Below, in pieces: positions 32,701 to 42,503 of a stretch of DNA of 64,000 nt (position 1 is its first letter; each line of letters begins with the position of its first letter). Location: positions 806,001-870,000 of the forward strand of contig NW_015961948.1 in NCBI RefSeq assembly GCF_000497045.1, read 5' to 3'. A program made the translations under genes and the position numbers. The stretch comes from Kalmanozyma brasiliensis GHG001 (lineage: Eukaryota > Basidiomycota > Ustilaginomycetes > Ustilaginales). Under the pieces are notes generated by a model. The model had not been told where the DNA came from. It was given only the letters and a program-made list of their open reading frames with translations, and searched no databases.

Positions 32701-35700
32701 CAGGATCAGTTCAACGATCTCATTTGCAAGATTGCGCTGCTTTGCGATCATCAAATCAGCGATATGACTATCTTCGACGCACGCACCCATCTGTTCGCCC
32801 GCGGCTCTGCCACTTCGGCTGCCACGACGCAAGAAAGGGCTCTTCTCGAACGCGATGGCTACACAATGCGCTTGCACCAAGCTGCCATGATCACGGCCTT
32901 CTATCCACGCGAGAACCAGTCGTCTTGCGACCTCCTTCGTGCCTGCTTTGAGTCGTGGCCTCGATGCCTCAGCACCAACATCTCTTTCTCGAGCGCACTT
33001 GCGGTTCTCTTCCGTGCTCACTTCAGCGCTGATCCCGATCTCAGCCGAGCTTCAGCTCGTGCCCTTCGGCGCATCGCAAGCCAACGTCCAGGAGGCTCGT
33101 CTGCTGTGGTCTCCGGCTTCATGCGATGGATTTTCCGCATGGACACCGCCTTCTGGGAGATTCACCCGAAACAGGTACTGGTCATGCCCAAGATCGAGGA
33201 AGCTGTTCGCCTCTGGATCGACTTTTTGCAGATCTGGCTCACAGAGCTGCGTATCCAGAACAATCAAGCGGATCAGGGCCAGCCAGGCGCACAGAAAGGG
33301 TTCGAGATGGAACGCACCAGCGCATGGGCTTTGATGGACGAAGTCGAGGCTTATGCCCTCTTCTTGCTCTGTTCCGCATCACGACCGCTGCGCTCGCTAG
33401 CCATCGAGGTCTTGCGGCTGATCGCCGTCCTGGACGATGCTTTCCTGTCGCCAAACCGTCGAGCCGCAGCTGAGCAAGCGCGAGAGCAAGGGCAAGACGA
33501 AGAGCCATCGCGCATCGTGCATCTCCTTGACATGCCGTGCCAGGACTTCCTTGATGCCAACGATCCGCACCTCAGCTGGCATCAGGTCAATCATTTGGCT
33601 CGCTACAAGTCTCCAGATCGATCGACATCTCTCAAGATCATTGCAGAGAGCGAGAGAGAGGTCGAGCAATCGTTGTGGTTCCGAGCGCTGCCGCTCTTCC
33701 TGCGCATGAGCTTGGAGCGTTTCCCCACCACAGTCGCGGTCTTTCGATCCTACATTACCAATCGTGTGCTCGAGATGGACCATGTCGCCGTCTACGCAGC
33801 TGACATATCGAATCGTGCGCCAGCCAACACCATGTCGAGCGCTACACTCAACAAGTCGCAGGCGGCATCGGCCGCGGCATCACTCCAAAGCTCGGTCTCG
33901 ATGGCATCTTTGCGCGATGCAGCAGCCGCAGGCAAGGCAGGGGAGGCCGAGACGCTGCTGATGGCCCAGCATTGGCGTTTCTATGTCTTGGCGCTGTGCA
34001 CGACCACCACGTCCACCGAAGGCTCTCGCGGAGGGGTCGTCGGCAACCATCGCAGGAAGTCCAGCGAGCCTGAGACAGGCGAGCGCATGATCTCGGCGCG
34101 CGATCTCTTTCAAAAGCTCGTCCCGTTCCTGGCTTCGGACAACGAAGTATTCCAAGAGGCCGTCGTCTTCGCACTCGGCAACATCAACGAGAATCACTAC
34201 CTTGCCTTGCTCGAGACCATGCAGGCGCTGAGCGGAACTCTCAATGAAGATTTCAAGGTGCGGACCGTGGCCCGCAGCGGTCTTAAGCGGAACCGACGCC
34301 TAGACAGACTACGCACTGCGCTCGCCCACGTCCTGCAGCTCACTGCGCCTCACATGGAGGCGCGCGACTACCTCCTCAACCCCAAAGTCATCAGCATTGT
34401 TCACAACTGGGTCGACGATACGTTCCACTTCCTCTCCGATCGCGACATCCGTCCAGACTGGGAATTTCACAGCCTCCGGCGATACTTCTGTGCGGTGACG
34501 GAGCACTTCTTCGACGGGCTCGCCAAGAGAGGCTCTGCCGATTCGCATTTTCCTTTCGAGATCCGTCTGCGCATGTTCCGAGTCTTCCGCGACTGGCACT
34601 CGTACAGCACGGTCAGCGAAGATGGACGAAATAAGCTGGCCAATCTTCTCGCTGCGGCTGCAGACCAGCAAAGAGACGATCGGGCCAAGGAGCGCGCCGT
34701 CAAGACGCTCAACTATGAGTCGCAGGCGCTGTCGTACCAATCCGGCTGTGCAATGGCATCGCTTTGTCAGGGCGCCATTTCGATGGTGGGAGGGCCCGCA
34801 CCGGCGCCGATGGAGGGCTCCTCGCTCGATCCAAGCTCCTTGCTTCACTGGCTCAGCAGTTTGTTCCAGACCAGCGACGAGAAGAACCACGACTTGGCAC
34901 GCAAGGCGCTGCGATCTCTGCTCGTCTACAACGATCAGGATGCGATCCTCGTTGACAGCGCAGTGGACCGCTGCATCGCCGAACACGACCGCGCTTCCGG
35001 CAAGAAAAGCATCTTTGTGACGACGGCCGAGGTGGTGATCGAGAAAGAGGATCTGTCCATGCCACTGCACGCCATCTTCTGCCTTGGCTTGGTCAAACTA
35101 GGGCATCCTGACTCGAGCATCCGCCGCAAAGCGCTCTCTGTGCTGGACGACTGCAGTCGTCGCTTCGACGAATCTTGCATGCTAGACGAGTACGAGGTCG
35201 GCGTGTCGAGCCCATTGCCCGCCATCTATCTGCGCGCACAGCGTGACGTCAATGCCCATCTCGCTGTGCATTTCGACGGTCTGCGAACAGCCATGCTCAG
35301 CGAGTTCACTCGTCGGTTGCCCTTGATCGAGGCGTCGCGGCGCGCGACGATCTTGGGACTGCTGCCGGAATGGCTCAGCGGCCTCGTCTTGCACACGGCC
35401 GATGCCGGCATCGAGAGCTTTGCCGCAGCTCCCCTGGAAGTGGTGCTGTACAGAGCCTTCTTGAACCTCTCCAACCTGTTTTGCTTGACGGTTCGATACG
35501 GCGACGAGCACAACTTCGAGATCCAGGAGATCTGGAGCAGCCTCGTGGCTGATCCGGACGATCTGCAGAGCGCCGATGCGGTGGTCAGCTTCCTGATCGA
35601 GCAGGGTCTTCACTTTCGGAGTGAGCAGGTCGTCAACCACTCCAAGCGGATCGTCTCCTGCATCTCTCATACCGATGCAGGTCCGCATATTTTCGAGCAT

Positions 35701-38670
35701 CTCTGCTCTATGATCGAGCCAAGTCGCATGATTCAGGTTCCGAGGACTGCTTCTCCGCCGATGCCGGATCTGGACCATCGCCATCTGTACCGCGCTGATC
35801 TGACGAAACTCTTGCCAGAGCCAGAGGCGTCGCTCGCTTTCTCGGAAGGACAGCTGGCGCTCTTCTACGTCGGCGAGATGACTTACGAGAGGCGAGAGCA
35901 GCTCGAAACGAGCCTGCCCACTTTGCTGCACGCCATCTTTATGCACATCGACAGCCGTTCTGCCTTCGTACGAACCCAGATGGTGGAGTCGTTCGAGCAA
36001 TTGATGCGGTGCATCATCACGATGGGCGCAAGCGCAGCGCACAACGCCAACGATTCGGAGTCTACCTTCTACAGCATCGACCCGGAGCGAACAGCCGCAG
36101 CGAAAGCGCAAGTCGAACGCTTGTTTGCGAGGCGCACGTTCGCCAGCTGGGCAGCGGAGACGACAGCCGCAGACTACGACGGCCAGGCCAAGATGCCGAA
36201 GAACTTGCTGACCACCGCGAATGACACGCTGTCGCTGATCGAGCCCTTCTTCGAAGTCTTCCGGCAGGACTGGGGATCCGTGGCCCTTACGTGGGCCGCG
36301 TCCAACCCGATCCGTCACATGGCGTGCCGATCGTTCCAGGTCTTCCGAGCACTCCAACCCTCGGTGACTCCGAACATGATGATCACGATCCTTGGCCGAC
36401 TCGCCGATACCGTCTCCGATCACAAGCCTGAGGTTCACCGCTTCACTCTCGAGGTGTTGTACGCACTGAACCTGGTCGTCAAGCACTGCGAGAGCTTCAA
36501 TCGCGAGTTCCTGGCTCAGACCTGGTGGGCGACGCTCGCGTGTTTGTCGACCGTCAACGAGGCTGAATTCGCCGAGTCAGCTTCCATCCTCGAGAGCCTG
36601 GTGGACAGGCTGGACATTGGATCGGCTGACGTGATCGCGTTCTTGGTGCAGAGGTGTCCGGAAGGATGGGAAGGCGATGTGGGAGTCCTGCGTATCCTGG
36701 TATCGCGCGGTCTCCGCTCCTCGGAGACCTCGATGCCGACGTTCCGGTTGATGGCGAAGCTCGCCAAATGCCGTGACCCAGCACTCATCGACTTTGACGA
36801 CAAATGCCGCCTTGGCTATCTGTTTGTGGCAGCGCTGCCGTGGTTCCTGCAGGTGACCGAGGAGAGTCTCAAAGCAGCTGGCGGTTCAGTGACGAGCAAG
36901 AACGATCCTCGCAACGCTACTGCGGCTTCTGGCGGCGTCAAGAGGGTCTCGGCTGACGCAGGGGCATCTGGAGTCACGCACGCATCCGAGATTGCCACTC
37001 CGGTGCTGTCAGCGGTGGAGACGCAGATGGTACTGGAGATGGCAGCGGACCTCGCCACCGTTGCGTCGCTATTGGAGATGCGCGATCTGGAGCGAGTCGC
37101 TACCTCGATCTCGCGATCCCGCTTCCGAACCAAGGACGATCTGGTCCGACAGGCTGTCAACTGCATTCGATCGCACTACCTGCCCGAGCATGGCCCCGAG
37201 ATGGCCGTTCTGCTGCTAGGTGTGGTACTCAATCGACGAGAGTGGATGCGCACGCAGGCGATGCAAGTGCTCAAGATCTTCTTTCAGGTGCTCGACACAC
37301 GCAACCATGCAGCCTTCAGCAGCCTCGGCTCAGAGTTGCTCATGCCGCTGCTGCGCCAGCTGTCGACACCCCTATCTGCTCAAGCGCTGGAGGTGCTGGA
37401 CGAACCCATCGTTGTTCATGGCGGTCCTGCTGCCAATCAGATCCTGCGCATGAGCCTGCAGTGGGGCAATACGAACATGGACGGTCCGACGCGGGACTTT
37501 GTTCATGACGCATCGATCTTTGGTCCACCGCAAGAAAGCGGCTGGGCCGTCGCCGATCCGCAAGACATGGCAACACGCACTCGAATCAACCTGCAGGCGC
37601 TGGTCAAGATGTGCGAGCACACGCTTGACATTATCCCTACTGGTAACAACGTCGACTTTGTCGTGGACGACGCCTACGATGGTAACGCTGAAGCAGACGG
37701 TGCTGCCTTTGCTCTCGATGAAGCACCCGGTGTTGGTGGAACCAGGAGCGAAGTCGCACCGGCCTCTAGTCTGGGCGATATCGTCAATCAGCTTCACGAC
37801 TTGTCCTCCTTCTTCGGCGACGATCCTATGTCCAAGAGCCACCAGGCATCAGTCATGTGGCGTGAGTCACGACTGGATCGATCCGGCTCGATGCGGCAAG
37901 CGTCTGGCTTGGGGCGTGCTTCGTCGATTCGATCGAACGGACTCAGCGCGGGAGGCAGTATCGGACGCAACGGATCGCTGCGTGCTGGGTTGCTACACAG
38001 CCGGCAACCATCGCCGAATCCGACGGTGGTGCCAGACTACTCGCGAGGTGCCTACGCCGGAGACGGCGGAGGCGGAACGCACCACAGAAGTGCTATGGTC
38101 AGAGCGCATACTGATGAAGCAAGGTACGGAGGCATGGTCCGAAGCGGGTCTGTCTCTGGAGACCTGTCGAACATCGGCATGGGACGATCAACCAGCACGC
38201 CCTCGAGTCGCAGCGAAGATGCCAGCTCCACGCGGTCTCGTGCTCAAATTGCCAAGATCTTGGCCAGGTCGACGGCGCGCGAGAGTCCACCCTACATGAT
38301 GCGTACCAGTAGCGGGAGGACGGCTTCGATCCGGGAAGAGAGCGGCGGGAGCAGGTCGAGCGTCGAACTGCGCGAGCGTTCGGACAGCTTTGATCAGATG
38401 TCCGAAGCGAGCGGATCGCAGCACAACCATCAAAGCAGCGGCGGCTCGTTCCATCGTAAACCGTTGATGCTCGCGCAACAGCACCATCAAAGCCCTCAGT
38501 CGTACCATCATCATCAAAAGCCTTCCTCGTCGTCAGCGTCTTCGTTCTCGTCAGGCCAACGTCGAAACGGCGGCGGCGGGGTCGGCAAGATGACTCCGGC
38601 TAACGAGGCTCGTTTCCATTCAGTGGCCAAGTCGGCCGTGTCGAATGTCAAGCACGCTGGGGACGAGTAG
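29758..38670 (+). CDS. TAO3: Cell morphogenesis scaffold Tao3/Pag1 (Furry/MOR2 family)
   Basis: A single uninterrupted frame encodes 2,970 aa, starting at ATG 29758 (MQVVIPDLDDKQVFAPARR). Residues 1-460 are Ser/Pro-rich and probably disordered. The conserved N-terminal Furry/MOR2 domain starts near 471 (PVDYALNILMTRFVNLANAKVKRAL). Long alpha-helical HEAT/ARM-like repeats fill the middle, with family-like blocks such as FMRWIFRMDTAFWEIHPKQVL, and the conserved C-terminal cell morphogenesis region follows. The last ~280 residues are Ser/Gly/His/Gln-rich. In fungi this protein scaffolds the RAM network (Cbk1/Orb6-type NDR kinase with Mob2) for polarised growth, cell separation and hyphal morphogenesis. 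Length is close to fungal relatives (about 2,200-2,900). Confidence 0.93.
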   Translation: MQVVIPDLDDKQVFAPARRVQSPSASVGTRPSIEDNAPSSSRQLQNITTANAPGPSNWADQPSSLHSPASHTRNLPLQSSAQSPIYPNAPSGPFRGAALGSHGRSGSATSESSAGGFGGLGFRMPPSSSSLRGDREMESSSSSSNLNPAFGGAIVASSSSSSGFSFPTKRPSFTSLRSQMRAHHLEADPLPQHHWPTTPTAPNAPARLDIPAPDLNDGDLTAGYRSGLSTPRPPPLPSATSFQFHQQDLPSPGFHSPPERSTPLGPMRDRSDSFTSSPSRHTAHSTSASRSSRFHHAPTLSYHSDSQYSVGGFSSSGGSAAYPHSSSVISDLPPVPPLPHAADSIYADMPVTPGGHTNNAAFQLPRAMASTTSFDHSEFNSSPLKPSTRQLREEPTQSRPLRPFDENEEGSSGDHAPWTTTQRSRRKPPPPLNNRGESPAASRSNALAISLGNEGLGQLPPGIGAADPQAPVDYALNILMTRFVNLANAKVKRALETSHDHDPQLLSALRPQDDALFDSVCDSLAHISRKGAASVIRSLFRWRSITVDTDIDTDLVRRHLTAAAPALAASSMVGTRDIAAYLARRKELFAIFLTTKALIVITKVLARDSLGEAQAADFEQQTFTMLLTCTGAKDKDRTLPRSITHIRDACFESVSYLIGEISRVRFVTISDRFVEILEQSTKAPTGKTVEDLLVAAIQSLRHLKITIYPMELFEEGADFIDVLARHYAHCHGFRVKSSFAEAFAHLMLPVAQTASAEVNHPTWTKAIDTIWPRMTAMTAKPRYWSVAYPLHVTLLAVSPEEKLASNWFACVEAGVAKLKDRVHRTVVLNAAVRLLWAYAFRCHESHTNTHKKLEAFFRIWFPSSRRTINPADTSPDPFIMMVHYALYRHFDFGRELLLNFLCHSALGGNTLSLQSDVLTGQRMTIAIRAVLLTLDSHVKGQSPPFPSTADFNRFDFDTLPEGCGDQLPEGFKFPKTEIGEAQDQFNDLICKIALLCDHQISDMTIFDARTHLFARGSATSAATTQERALLERDGYTMRLHQAAMITAFYPRENQSSCDLLRACFESWPRCLSTNISFSSALAVLFRAHFSADPDLSRASARALRRIASQRPGGSSAVVSGFMRWIFRMDTAFWEIHPKQVLVMPKIEEAVRLWIDFLQIWLTELRIQNNQADQGQPGAQKGFEMERTSAWALMDEVEAYALFLLCSASRPLRSLAIEVLRLIAVLDDAFLSPNRRAAAEQAREQGQDEEPSRIVHLLDMPCQDFLDANDPHLSWHQVNHLARYKSPDRSTSLKIIAESEREVEQSLWFRALPLFLRMSLERFPTTVAVFRSYITNRVLEMDHVAVYAADISNRAPANTMSSATLNKSQAASAAASLQSSVSMASLRDAAAAGKAGEAETLLMAQHWRFYVLALCTTTTSTEGSRGGVVGNHRRKSSEPETGERMISARDLFQKLVPFLASDNEVFQEAVVFALGNINENHYLALLETMQALSGTLNEDFKVRTVARSGLKRNRRLDRLRTALAHVLQLTAPHMEARDYLLNPKVISIVHNWVDDTFHFLSDRDIRPDWEFHSLRRYFCAVTEHFFDGLAKRGSADSHFPFEIRLRMFRVFRDWHSYSTVSEDGRNKLANLLAAAADQQRDDRAKERAVKTLNYESQALSYQSGCAMASLCQGAISMVGGPAPAPMEGSSLDPSSLLHWLSSLFQTSDEKNHDLARKALRSLLVYNDQDAILVDSAVDRCIAEHDRASGKKSIFVTTAEVVIEKEDLSMPLHAIFCLGLVKLGHPDSSIRRKALSVLDDCSRRFDESCMLDEYEVGVSSPLPAIYLRAQRDVNAHLAVHFDGLRTAMLSEFTRRLPLIEASRRATILGLLPEWLSGLVLHTADAGIESFAAAPLEVVLYRAFLNLSNLFCLTVRYGDEHNFEIQEIWSSLVADPDDLQSADAVVSFLIEQGLHFRSEQVVNHSKRIVSCISHTDAGPHIFEHLCSMIEPSRMIQVPRTASPPMPDLDHRHLYRADLTKLLPEPEASLAFSEGQLALFYVGEMTYERREQLETSLPTLLHAIFMHIDSRSAFVRTQMVESFEQLMRCIITMGASAAHNANDSESTFYSIDPERTAAAKAQVERLFARRTFASWAAETTAADYDGQAKMPKNLLTTANDTLSLIEPFFEVFRQDWGSVALTWAASNPIRHMACRSFQVFRALQPSVTPNMMITILGRLADTVSDHKPEVHRFTLEVLYALNLVVKHCESFNREFLAQTWWATLACLSTVNEAEFAESASILESLVDRLDIGSADVIAFLVQRCPEGWEGDVGVLRILVSRGLRSSETSMPTFRLMAKLAKCRDPALIDFDDKCRLGYLFVAALPWFLQVTEESLKAAGGSVTSKNDPRNATAASGGVKRVSADAGASGVTHASEIATPVLSAVETQMVLEMAADLATVASLLEMRDLERVATSISRSRFRTKDDLVRQAVNCIRSHYLPEHGPEMAVLLLGVVLNRREWMRTQAMQVLKIFFQVLDTRNHAAFSSLGSELLMPLLRQLSTPLSAQALEVLDEPIVVHGGPAANQILRMSLQWGNTNMDGPTRDFVHDASIFGPPQESGWAVADPQDMATRTRINLQALVKMCEHTLDIIPTGNNVDFVVDDAYDGNAEADGAAFALDEAPGVGGTRSEVAPASSLGDIVNQLHDLSSFFGDDPMSKSHQASVMWRESRLDRSGSMRQASGLGRASSIRSNGLSAGGSIGRNGSLRAGLLHSRQPSPNPTVVPDYSRGAYAGDGGGGTHHRSAMVRAHTDEARYGGMVRSGSVSGDLSNIGMGRSTSTPSSRSEDASSTRSRAQIAKILARSTARESPPYMMRTSSGRTASIREESGGSRSSVELRERSDSFDQMSEASGSQHNHQSSGGSFHRKPLMLAQQHHQSPQSYHHHQKPSSSSASSFSSGQRRNGGGGVGKMTPANEARFHSVAKSAVSNVKHAGDE

Positions 38671-38814
38671 AGCCCAGCGACGCCTGTATCTTTGTATCAA
38701 CATGACCACGTTGCATGGCTTCCAGTCAGACCAGTGCGCACGCTTTTCTCAATGACGAGCAACGACTGTATGCATGCCTGTATTCCTTCTCATTCGCCCC
38801 ATCACTGTCTATGC

Positions 38815-39537
38815 TCACAGCTCGGCCTTTGCTCTCGCCGCCTTCTTGGCCCGCCACTCGCGCACGGCCTTCTCGACCAGCGCCACGTCCGTCCCCTGAT
38901 GTCCCACCTCTACAAAGTGCACTCCCAGCTTGCTCCCCACCTCGGCATTGCGATACTCGTCGTCGAAGAAGACCATGTCCTCGTACGCCACACCGGAGTC
39001 CTCGTGCAGCTTGCGGAAATGCGTAATCTTGGAGCCGGGATAGATCTCTTGGTAGTCGAAGAAATCTATTGCCTTGACCACTTTCGCCTCCTTGCCCGAT
39101 GCCTCTCCCTCTTCGTCGTTCGACCCTGGGTGGGGGACATACTGCTCATCGTCGACGAGGAATAGCCCGTTCAGTGCCTGCCTCGCCACCGCCGGCGCAC
39201 TGGTCCTACTCGCCGCTGCCACCTCTACCCCCCTCCTCCTCAACCAAAACAAAATGCTCGGTACATGCGGAAAGAAGCTCAGCGGCTGCCCATTTCGATC
39301 GTATACCTTGTTGATGTCCTCCCCGCGCCGTCGGAGGGGCGAATCGACATGCGTATCCACCCACAACGGCCACAGCGTGTAATCCAGATCAAAGACGAAT
39401 AGCGATGGCAAGGGACCACTGTTGAGCGACTCGAGAGTTGACACGATGCCAGGGGTGAACGGTGGGTGGAGGTAGGAGGTTGCGGAGGTGGAGGTGGTGG
39501 GAGCCTCTTTGGCCCGTTTGCCGAGCTTCCGGACCAT
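38815..39537 (-). CDS. MDP-1-type magnesium-dependent HAD phosphatase
   Basis: The protein has 240 aa, from the ATG at 39537 (MVRKLGKRAKEAP). The HAD nucleophile motif is FVFDLDYTLWPLWVD with D50 and D52. Motif II is the ASRTSAP segment, and the third acidic motif is DMVFFDDEYRN. The arrangement HFRKLHEDSGVAYEDMVFFDDE is characteristic of magnesium-dependent phosphatase-1, which acts on phosphotyrosine or sugar/fructosamine phosphates in other organisms. The insert EGEASGKEAK before motif III is acidic and poorly conserved. It is a single exon, convergent with TAO3 144 bases away. The physiological substrate in fungi is not known to me. Confidence 0.87.
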   Translation of the reverse strand: MVRKLGKRAKEAPTTSTSATSYLHPPFTPGIVSTLESLNSGPLPSLFVFDLDYTLWPLWVDTHVDSPLRRRGEDINKVYDRNGQPLSFFPHVPSILFWLRRRGVEVAAASRTSAPAVARQALNGLFLVDDEQYVPHPGSNDEEGEASGKEAKVVKAIDFFDYQEIYPGSKITHFRKLHEDSGVAYEDMVFFDDEYRNAEVGSKLGVHFVEVGHQGTDVALVEKAVREWRAKKAARAKAEL

Positions 39538-39894
39538 ATTTGTTGCGAGGAGTAAGAGATTCGCAGAGATCCCGAAAGGCGGTCTAGTCTATTGCGACGG
39601 ACGAGATAGTTGAGGTGCAGAAGGAGCAAGGCCAGGACGATGGGTCGAAAGAGGAGCAGGGTGGTAAGGAAGGAATTCGCCGAGCTAGCAACAAACGCAA
39701 CGGCGAAATTCGCGGAGGTGGAGGTGTCGAAAGGATTTTCTCAGATCTGTTAGGGTGTCGATGCTGCACTTGCACTGCTCTCTCTTCTTCACATGCTCGC
39801 CGGTCGTGGGCGATCACATTCGACGACGAGACTCATTGGGACAAAACAGCAGCATTCGGTATGACTACAGCGCTGATGGTACAATGTGGCCAGT
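39538..39894. other. Intergenic: MDP-1 promoter and PEX2 3' flank
   Basis: 357 bases between two minus-strand genes. Short open frames cross it but none is convincing. Confidence 0.6.
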
Positions 39895-41511
39895 CTACCC
39901 TGCCTTCTCGTCGAGGACCTCCTCCTCTTCGTCGTCGTCCTCATCTGGAACCGTCACATCGAGCCCAGCCCTCCTGGTCTCCCTCACTCTTGTGTTGCAC
40001 CGCAAGCACTTCCACCCTCTCCCACCCCGTTCGTCCTCCTCATCCAGCTCATCCTCCATCTCCTCATCCAGCAGCTGCTTTGCGATGCACACATAACAGT
40101 ACTTGTGGTGGCACGGAACCGTCTCGTACGGTGTCGTCACGATGGCGTCTGCATACGCGATTCCGTCGGGGGATACGCCGAGCACGGCGTTCCTTGCTGG
40201 ATCCGAAGCGTTCACACCCGTATGAGCGTTCAGCGGTTGCGAAGCCGAATTGGGTCGGTTGGGCGCGAGGAGACCCGAACTCGGATCCAACGGGTCCGAC
40301 GTCGGAATGCCCATGCTGAGCCCACCCGTGCCGATCTTGGTCGGATCGCGTCGTGAGCCGGTTAACGTCTCGATACGTTGGAAGCAGATGGCGCAGACTT
40401 CCTCTGGCAGGTGATGATACGGTCCAAGTTGGGATTGTGTCTCTTCGGCTTTGTCGCCCGCCTTCCCCGGCGCTGCACCAACAACCTGCTTGACAATGGG
40501 CATCGACACATCTTCCCGATTAAACCTCGTTCGACCCCCCGCATCCTGCTTCATCCCCAATCTCCTACTGATCGCCAACGGCAACATCCGCCATACGACA
40601 CCCAACAGCTTCGGATGCGTAGGCAACTTCATCAACCGCCTGAACAGCCTCTTCGGTCGCACCAGGGGTAGGAGGAAGAGCAAGAACTCCGTAAACGCAT
40701 GCCATACGAGTTGACGATTGAGAAACTCGAACGAGACATTGCGGTTCATCGTCCGTTGTGCGTAGGTCAACCTCATGCCCAAAAGTCGGTCTGCGACACT
40801 ACGGAATTTGCCATCCGCGAGGAAGACGGCGAAGTTGGCGAGGACCAGTGCGGACCATACGCGTTGGGAGGCGTCGGTGAGCCGCCAGAGGAGCCGCCGC
40901 GGATCGCGAGAGGGCATGTCGGAGTAGCTGAGCGATGTCATGTGGTCCTGCCACTTGCTTCCTGCATAGGGAGCGATGATGGTGAGCAGCGGGTAGAGGG
41001 CAAGCTGCAAGCGGGAAAGAGGTTGGTCCCGAGCAGTGGACTGAAGGGCTCCACGATGGGCCCATTCGTTACGATACTTGAGGTTCTGCAGCATCGACCC
41101 GTACGATGCGCCGCGGTCGACGATGCTGAATTTGAACAAAGCCAGTTTTAGGAGGAGAAGAAGTTCCGGCTCGAGATCGGATGGAAGCGTGGATCGGATG
41201 GAGGAAAGCGCCTTTTTGACCGGATCGAGGAGCAACTCCGCGAGCTCGCGATCGAGCAGTTCGGCATCTAGCTGGTTGACTCGCTGGATCTTGAGGATCG
41301 GCGTCGGGAACTTGTGCAAGGATGAACGAATCGAGGCGATGGAGGCGGTGGCTGCTTGCGATGCAGAAGAGTAGAAGGGGGGTGGGTGTGGGATCTGCGC
41401 GTCGGTTGCGGCGGGTTCCGAGGCGAGCTGTTCGGGGGTTGGCATGCCAGCGGGCTGTGATGATGGCCCTGCGACTGGCCCGTTGGGGCTTGACGATGAG
41501 TCTCGCGTCAT
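39895..41511 (-). CDS. PEX2: Peroxisome biogenesis RING protein Pex2
   Basis: The product is 538 aa from the ATG at 41511 (MTRDSSSSPNGPVAG). The frame extends 27 codons further, only to a TTG. The Pex2/Pex12 N-terminal domain contains RVNQLDAELLDRELAELL, SMLQNLKYRNEWAHRG and membrane-seeking helices (LALYPLLTIIAPYAGSKW, then HAFTEFLLFLLPLV). The C-terminal RING has C373-x2-C376, then C467-H-H-K-Y-C472-x2-C475 and C502-x2-C505. Pex2 forms the peroxisomal membrane ubiquitin ligase with Pex10 and Pex12 that recycles Pex5. The loop between the first and second zinc-ligand pairs is about 90 residues instead of the usual ~12. A Glu/Asp-rich stretch lies inside the RING. It is divergent from the PEBP-like gene. 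Confidence 0.87.
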   Translation of the reverse strand: MTRDSSSSPNGPVAGPSSQPAGMPTPEQLASEPAATDAQIPHPPPFYSSASQAATASIASIRSSLHKFPTPILKIQRVNQLDAELLDRELAELLLDPVKKALSSIRSTLPSDLEPELLLLLKLALFKFSIVDRGASYGSMLQNLKYRNEWAHRGALQSTARDQPLSRLQLALYPLLTIIAPYAGSKWQDHMTSLSYSDMPSRDPRRLLWRLTDASQRVWSALVLANFAVFLADGKFRSVADRLLGMRLTYAQRTMNRNVSFEFLNRQLVWHAFTEFLLFLLPLVRPKRLFRRLMKLPTHPKLLGVVWRMLPLAISRRLGMKQDAGGRTRFNREDVSMPIVKQVVGAAPGKAGDKAEETQSQLGPYHHLPEEVCAICFQRIETLTGSRRDPTKIGTGGLSMGIPTSDPLDPSSGLLAPNRPNSASQPLNAHTGVNASDPARNAVLGVSPDGIAYADAIVTTPYETVPCHHKYCYVCIAKQLLDEEMEDELDEEDERGGRGWKCLRCNTRVRETRRAGLDVTVPDEDDDEEEEVLDEKAG

Positions 41512-42503
41512 GGCGCCGTGTGATGATGTCGTGCAAGATGTCGTTGATGGGATGAGGAAGGATGGATGCGAAGACGTCTTTGTTCCCCACAACTCACGGT
41601 AAAAGGTGGACCATCAAAAATGGAAGCCGACGTAGCCGGTGGCTCGCCCGTGATCCGGGGTCTAGGTCAAAGATGTGATCAACGCCATGCTAACACTCAT
41701 GAAAATTCGACCAGGAGAGGCTCGCGCCTTGTCGACTCAGCAGAAATTTCCCTTGGCGACGCGCTGAGACCCTGCTCCTTTTCGATGCTTCGCTGTCACA
41801 ACACAAAGCGCGCTAGCTGGCGGTCTTCCACGGACCGCAGTTACGCTACAGCGGGTCGACCCTTCCGATGGGGCCTTCATAGACAACCTTTGATCTGCGC
41901 CTACCTGTCGCGTTTTGAAGCACGGCGAGATTTGCGATGAGAGCTCGATGGCGACAACGCCGGCCCGCACAAGACGAGCGATGCGTGCAGAGGGGGCGGT
42001 TCTGTGAGATGGCTGCTCCGAGTGTGCACCTTGCAGATCATTTCGAAAACTGCTGATGCCGAGTCAAAGAAGCTTTTCGGGCTCAGCTTGAGCGGCGCGT
42101 CCCTGAGACCAACACTTTGTCAGTTTGCGCCTCTTTTGCTTGGCCTGCAGCACACAGCGCACAGCACACCGAGCCCACCCAAGCCGCTATTGTGCAGTGC
42201 CATCGCCTCGGCGTCGATCTCGTTCCGCAGAATCATTGGCTCGCTAGACGAGCACCGCAGGCAATGTGACGGCCCGCCTGTGCCCCCCTCTCGGCTAGAC
42301 GGCATCGCTGGCCAGCCCCTACCCTGATCGTCACTCTGCCGACGCTTCTCAGACTCAGACACACAGCCCAAGCTCATCTGGCCCATTCCTCCCTCTCTCT
42401 CTCCTTGCCCCGCTCCTCCATATAAAGTCACCACGCTCCTTTTGTCCTCCATCTCACTCCCTTTTCGAAACACACAGTCTCTACTCTACTGCACCTCGCA
42501 AAA
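41512..42503. other. Divergent intergenic region, PEX2 / PEBP-like gene
   Basis: About 1.0 kb. A TATA box lies near the PEBP-like gene (see its entry), and CT-rich sequence runs from about 42385 to 42420. No further gene is evident. Confidence 0.6.
42421..42426 (+). promoter_or_regulatory. TATA box (TATAAA) of the PEBP-like gene
   Basis: CCATATAAAGTC lies 78 bases upstream of the ATG, just after a pyrimidine-rich stretch. That fits a strong TATA promoter with a short 5' UTR. Confidence 0.55.
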
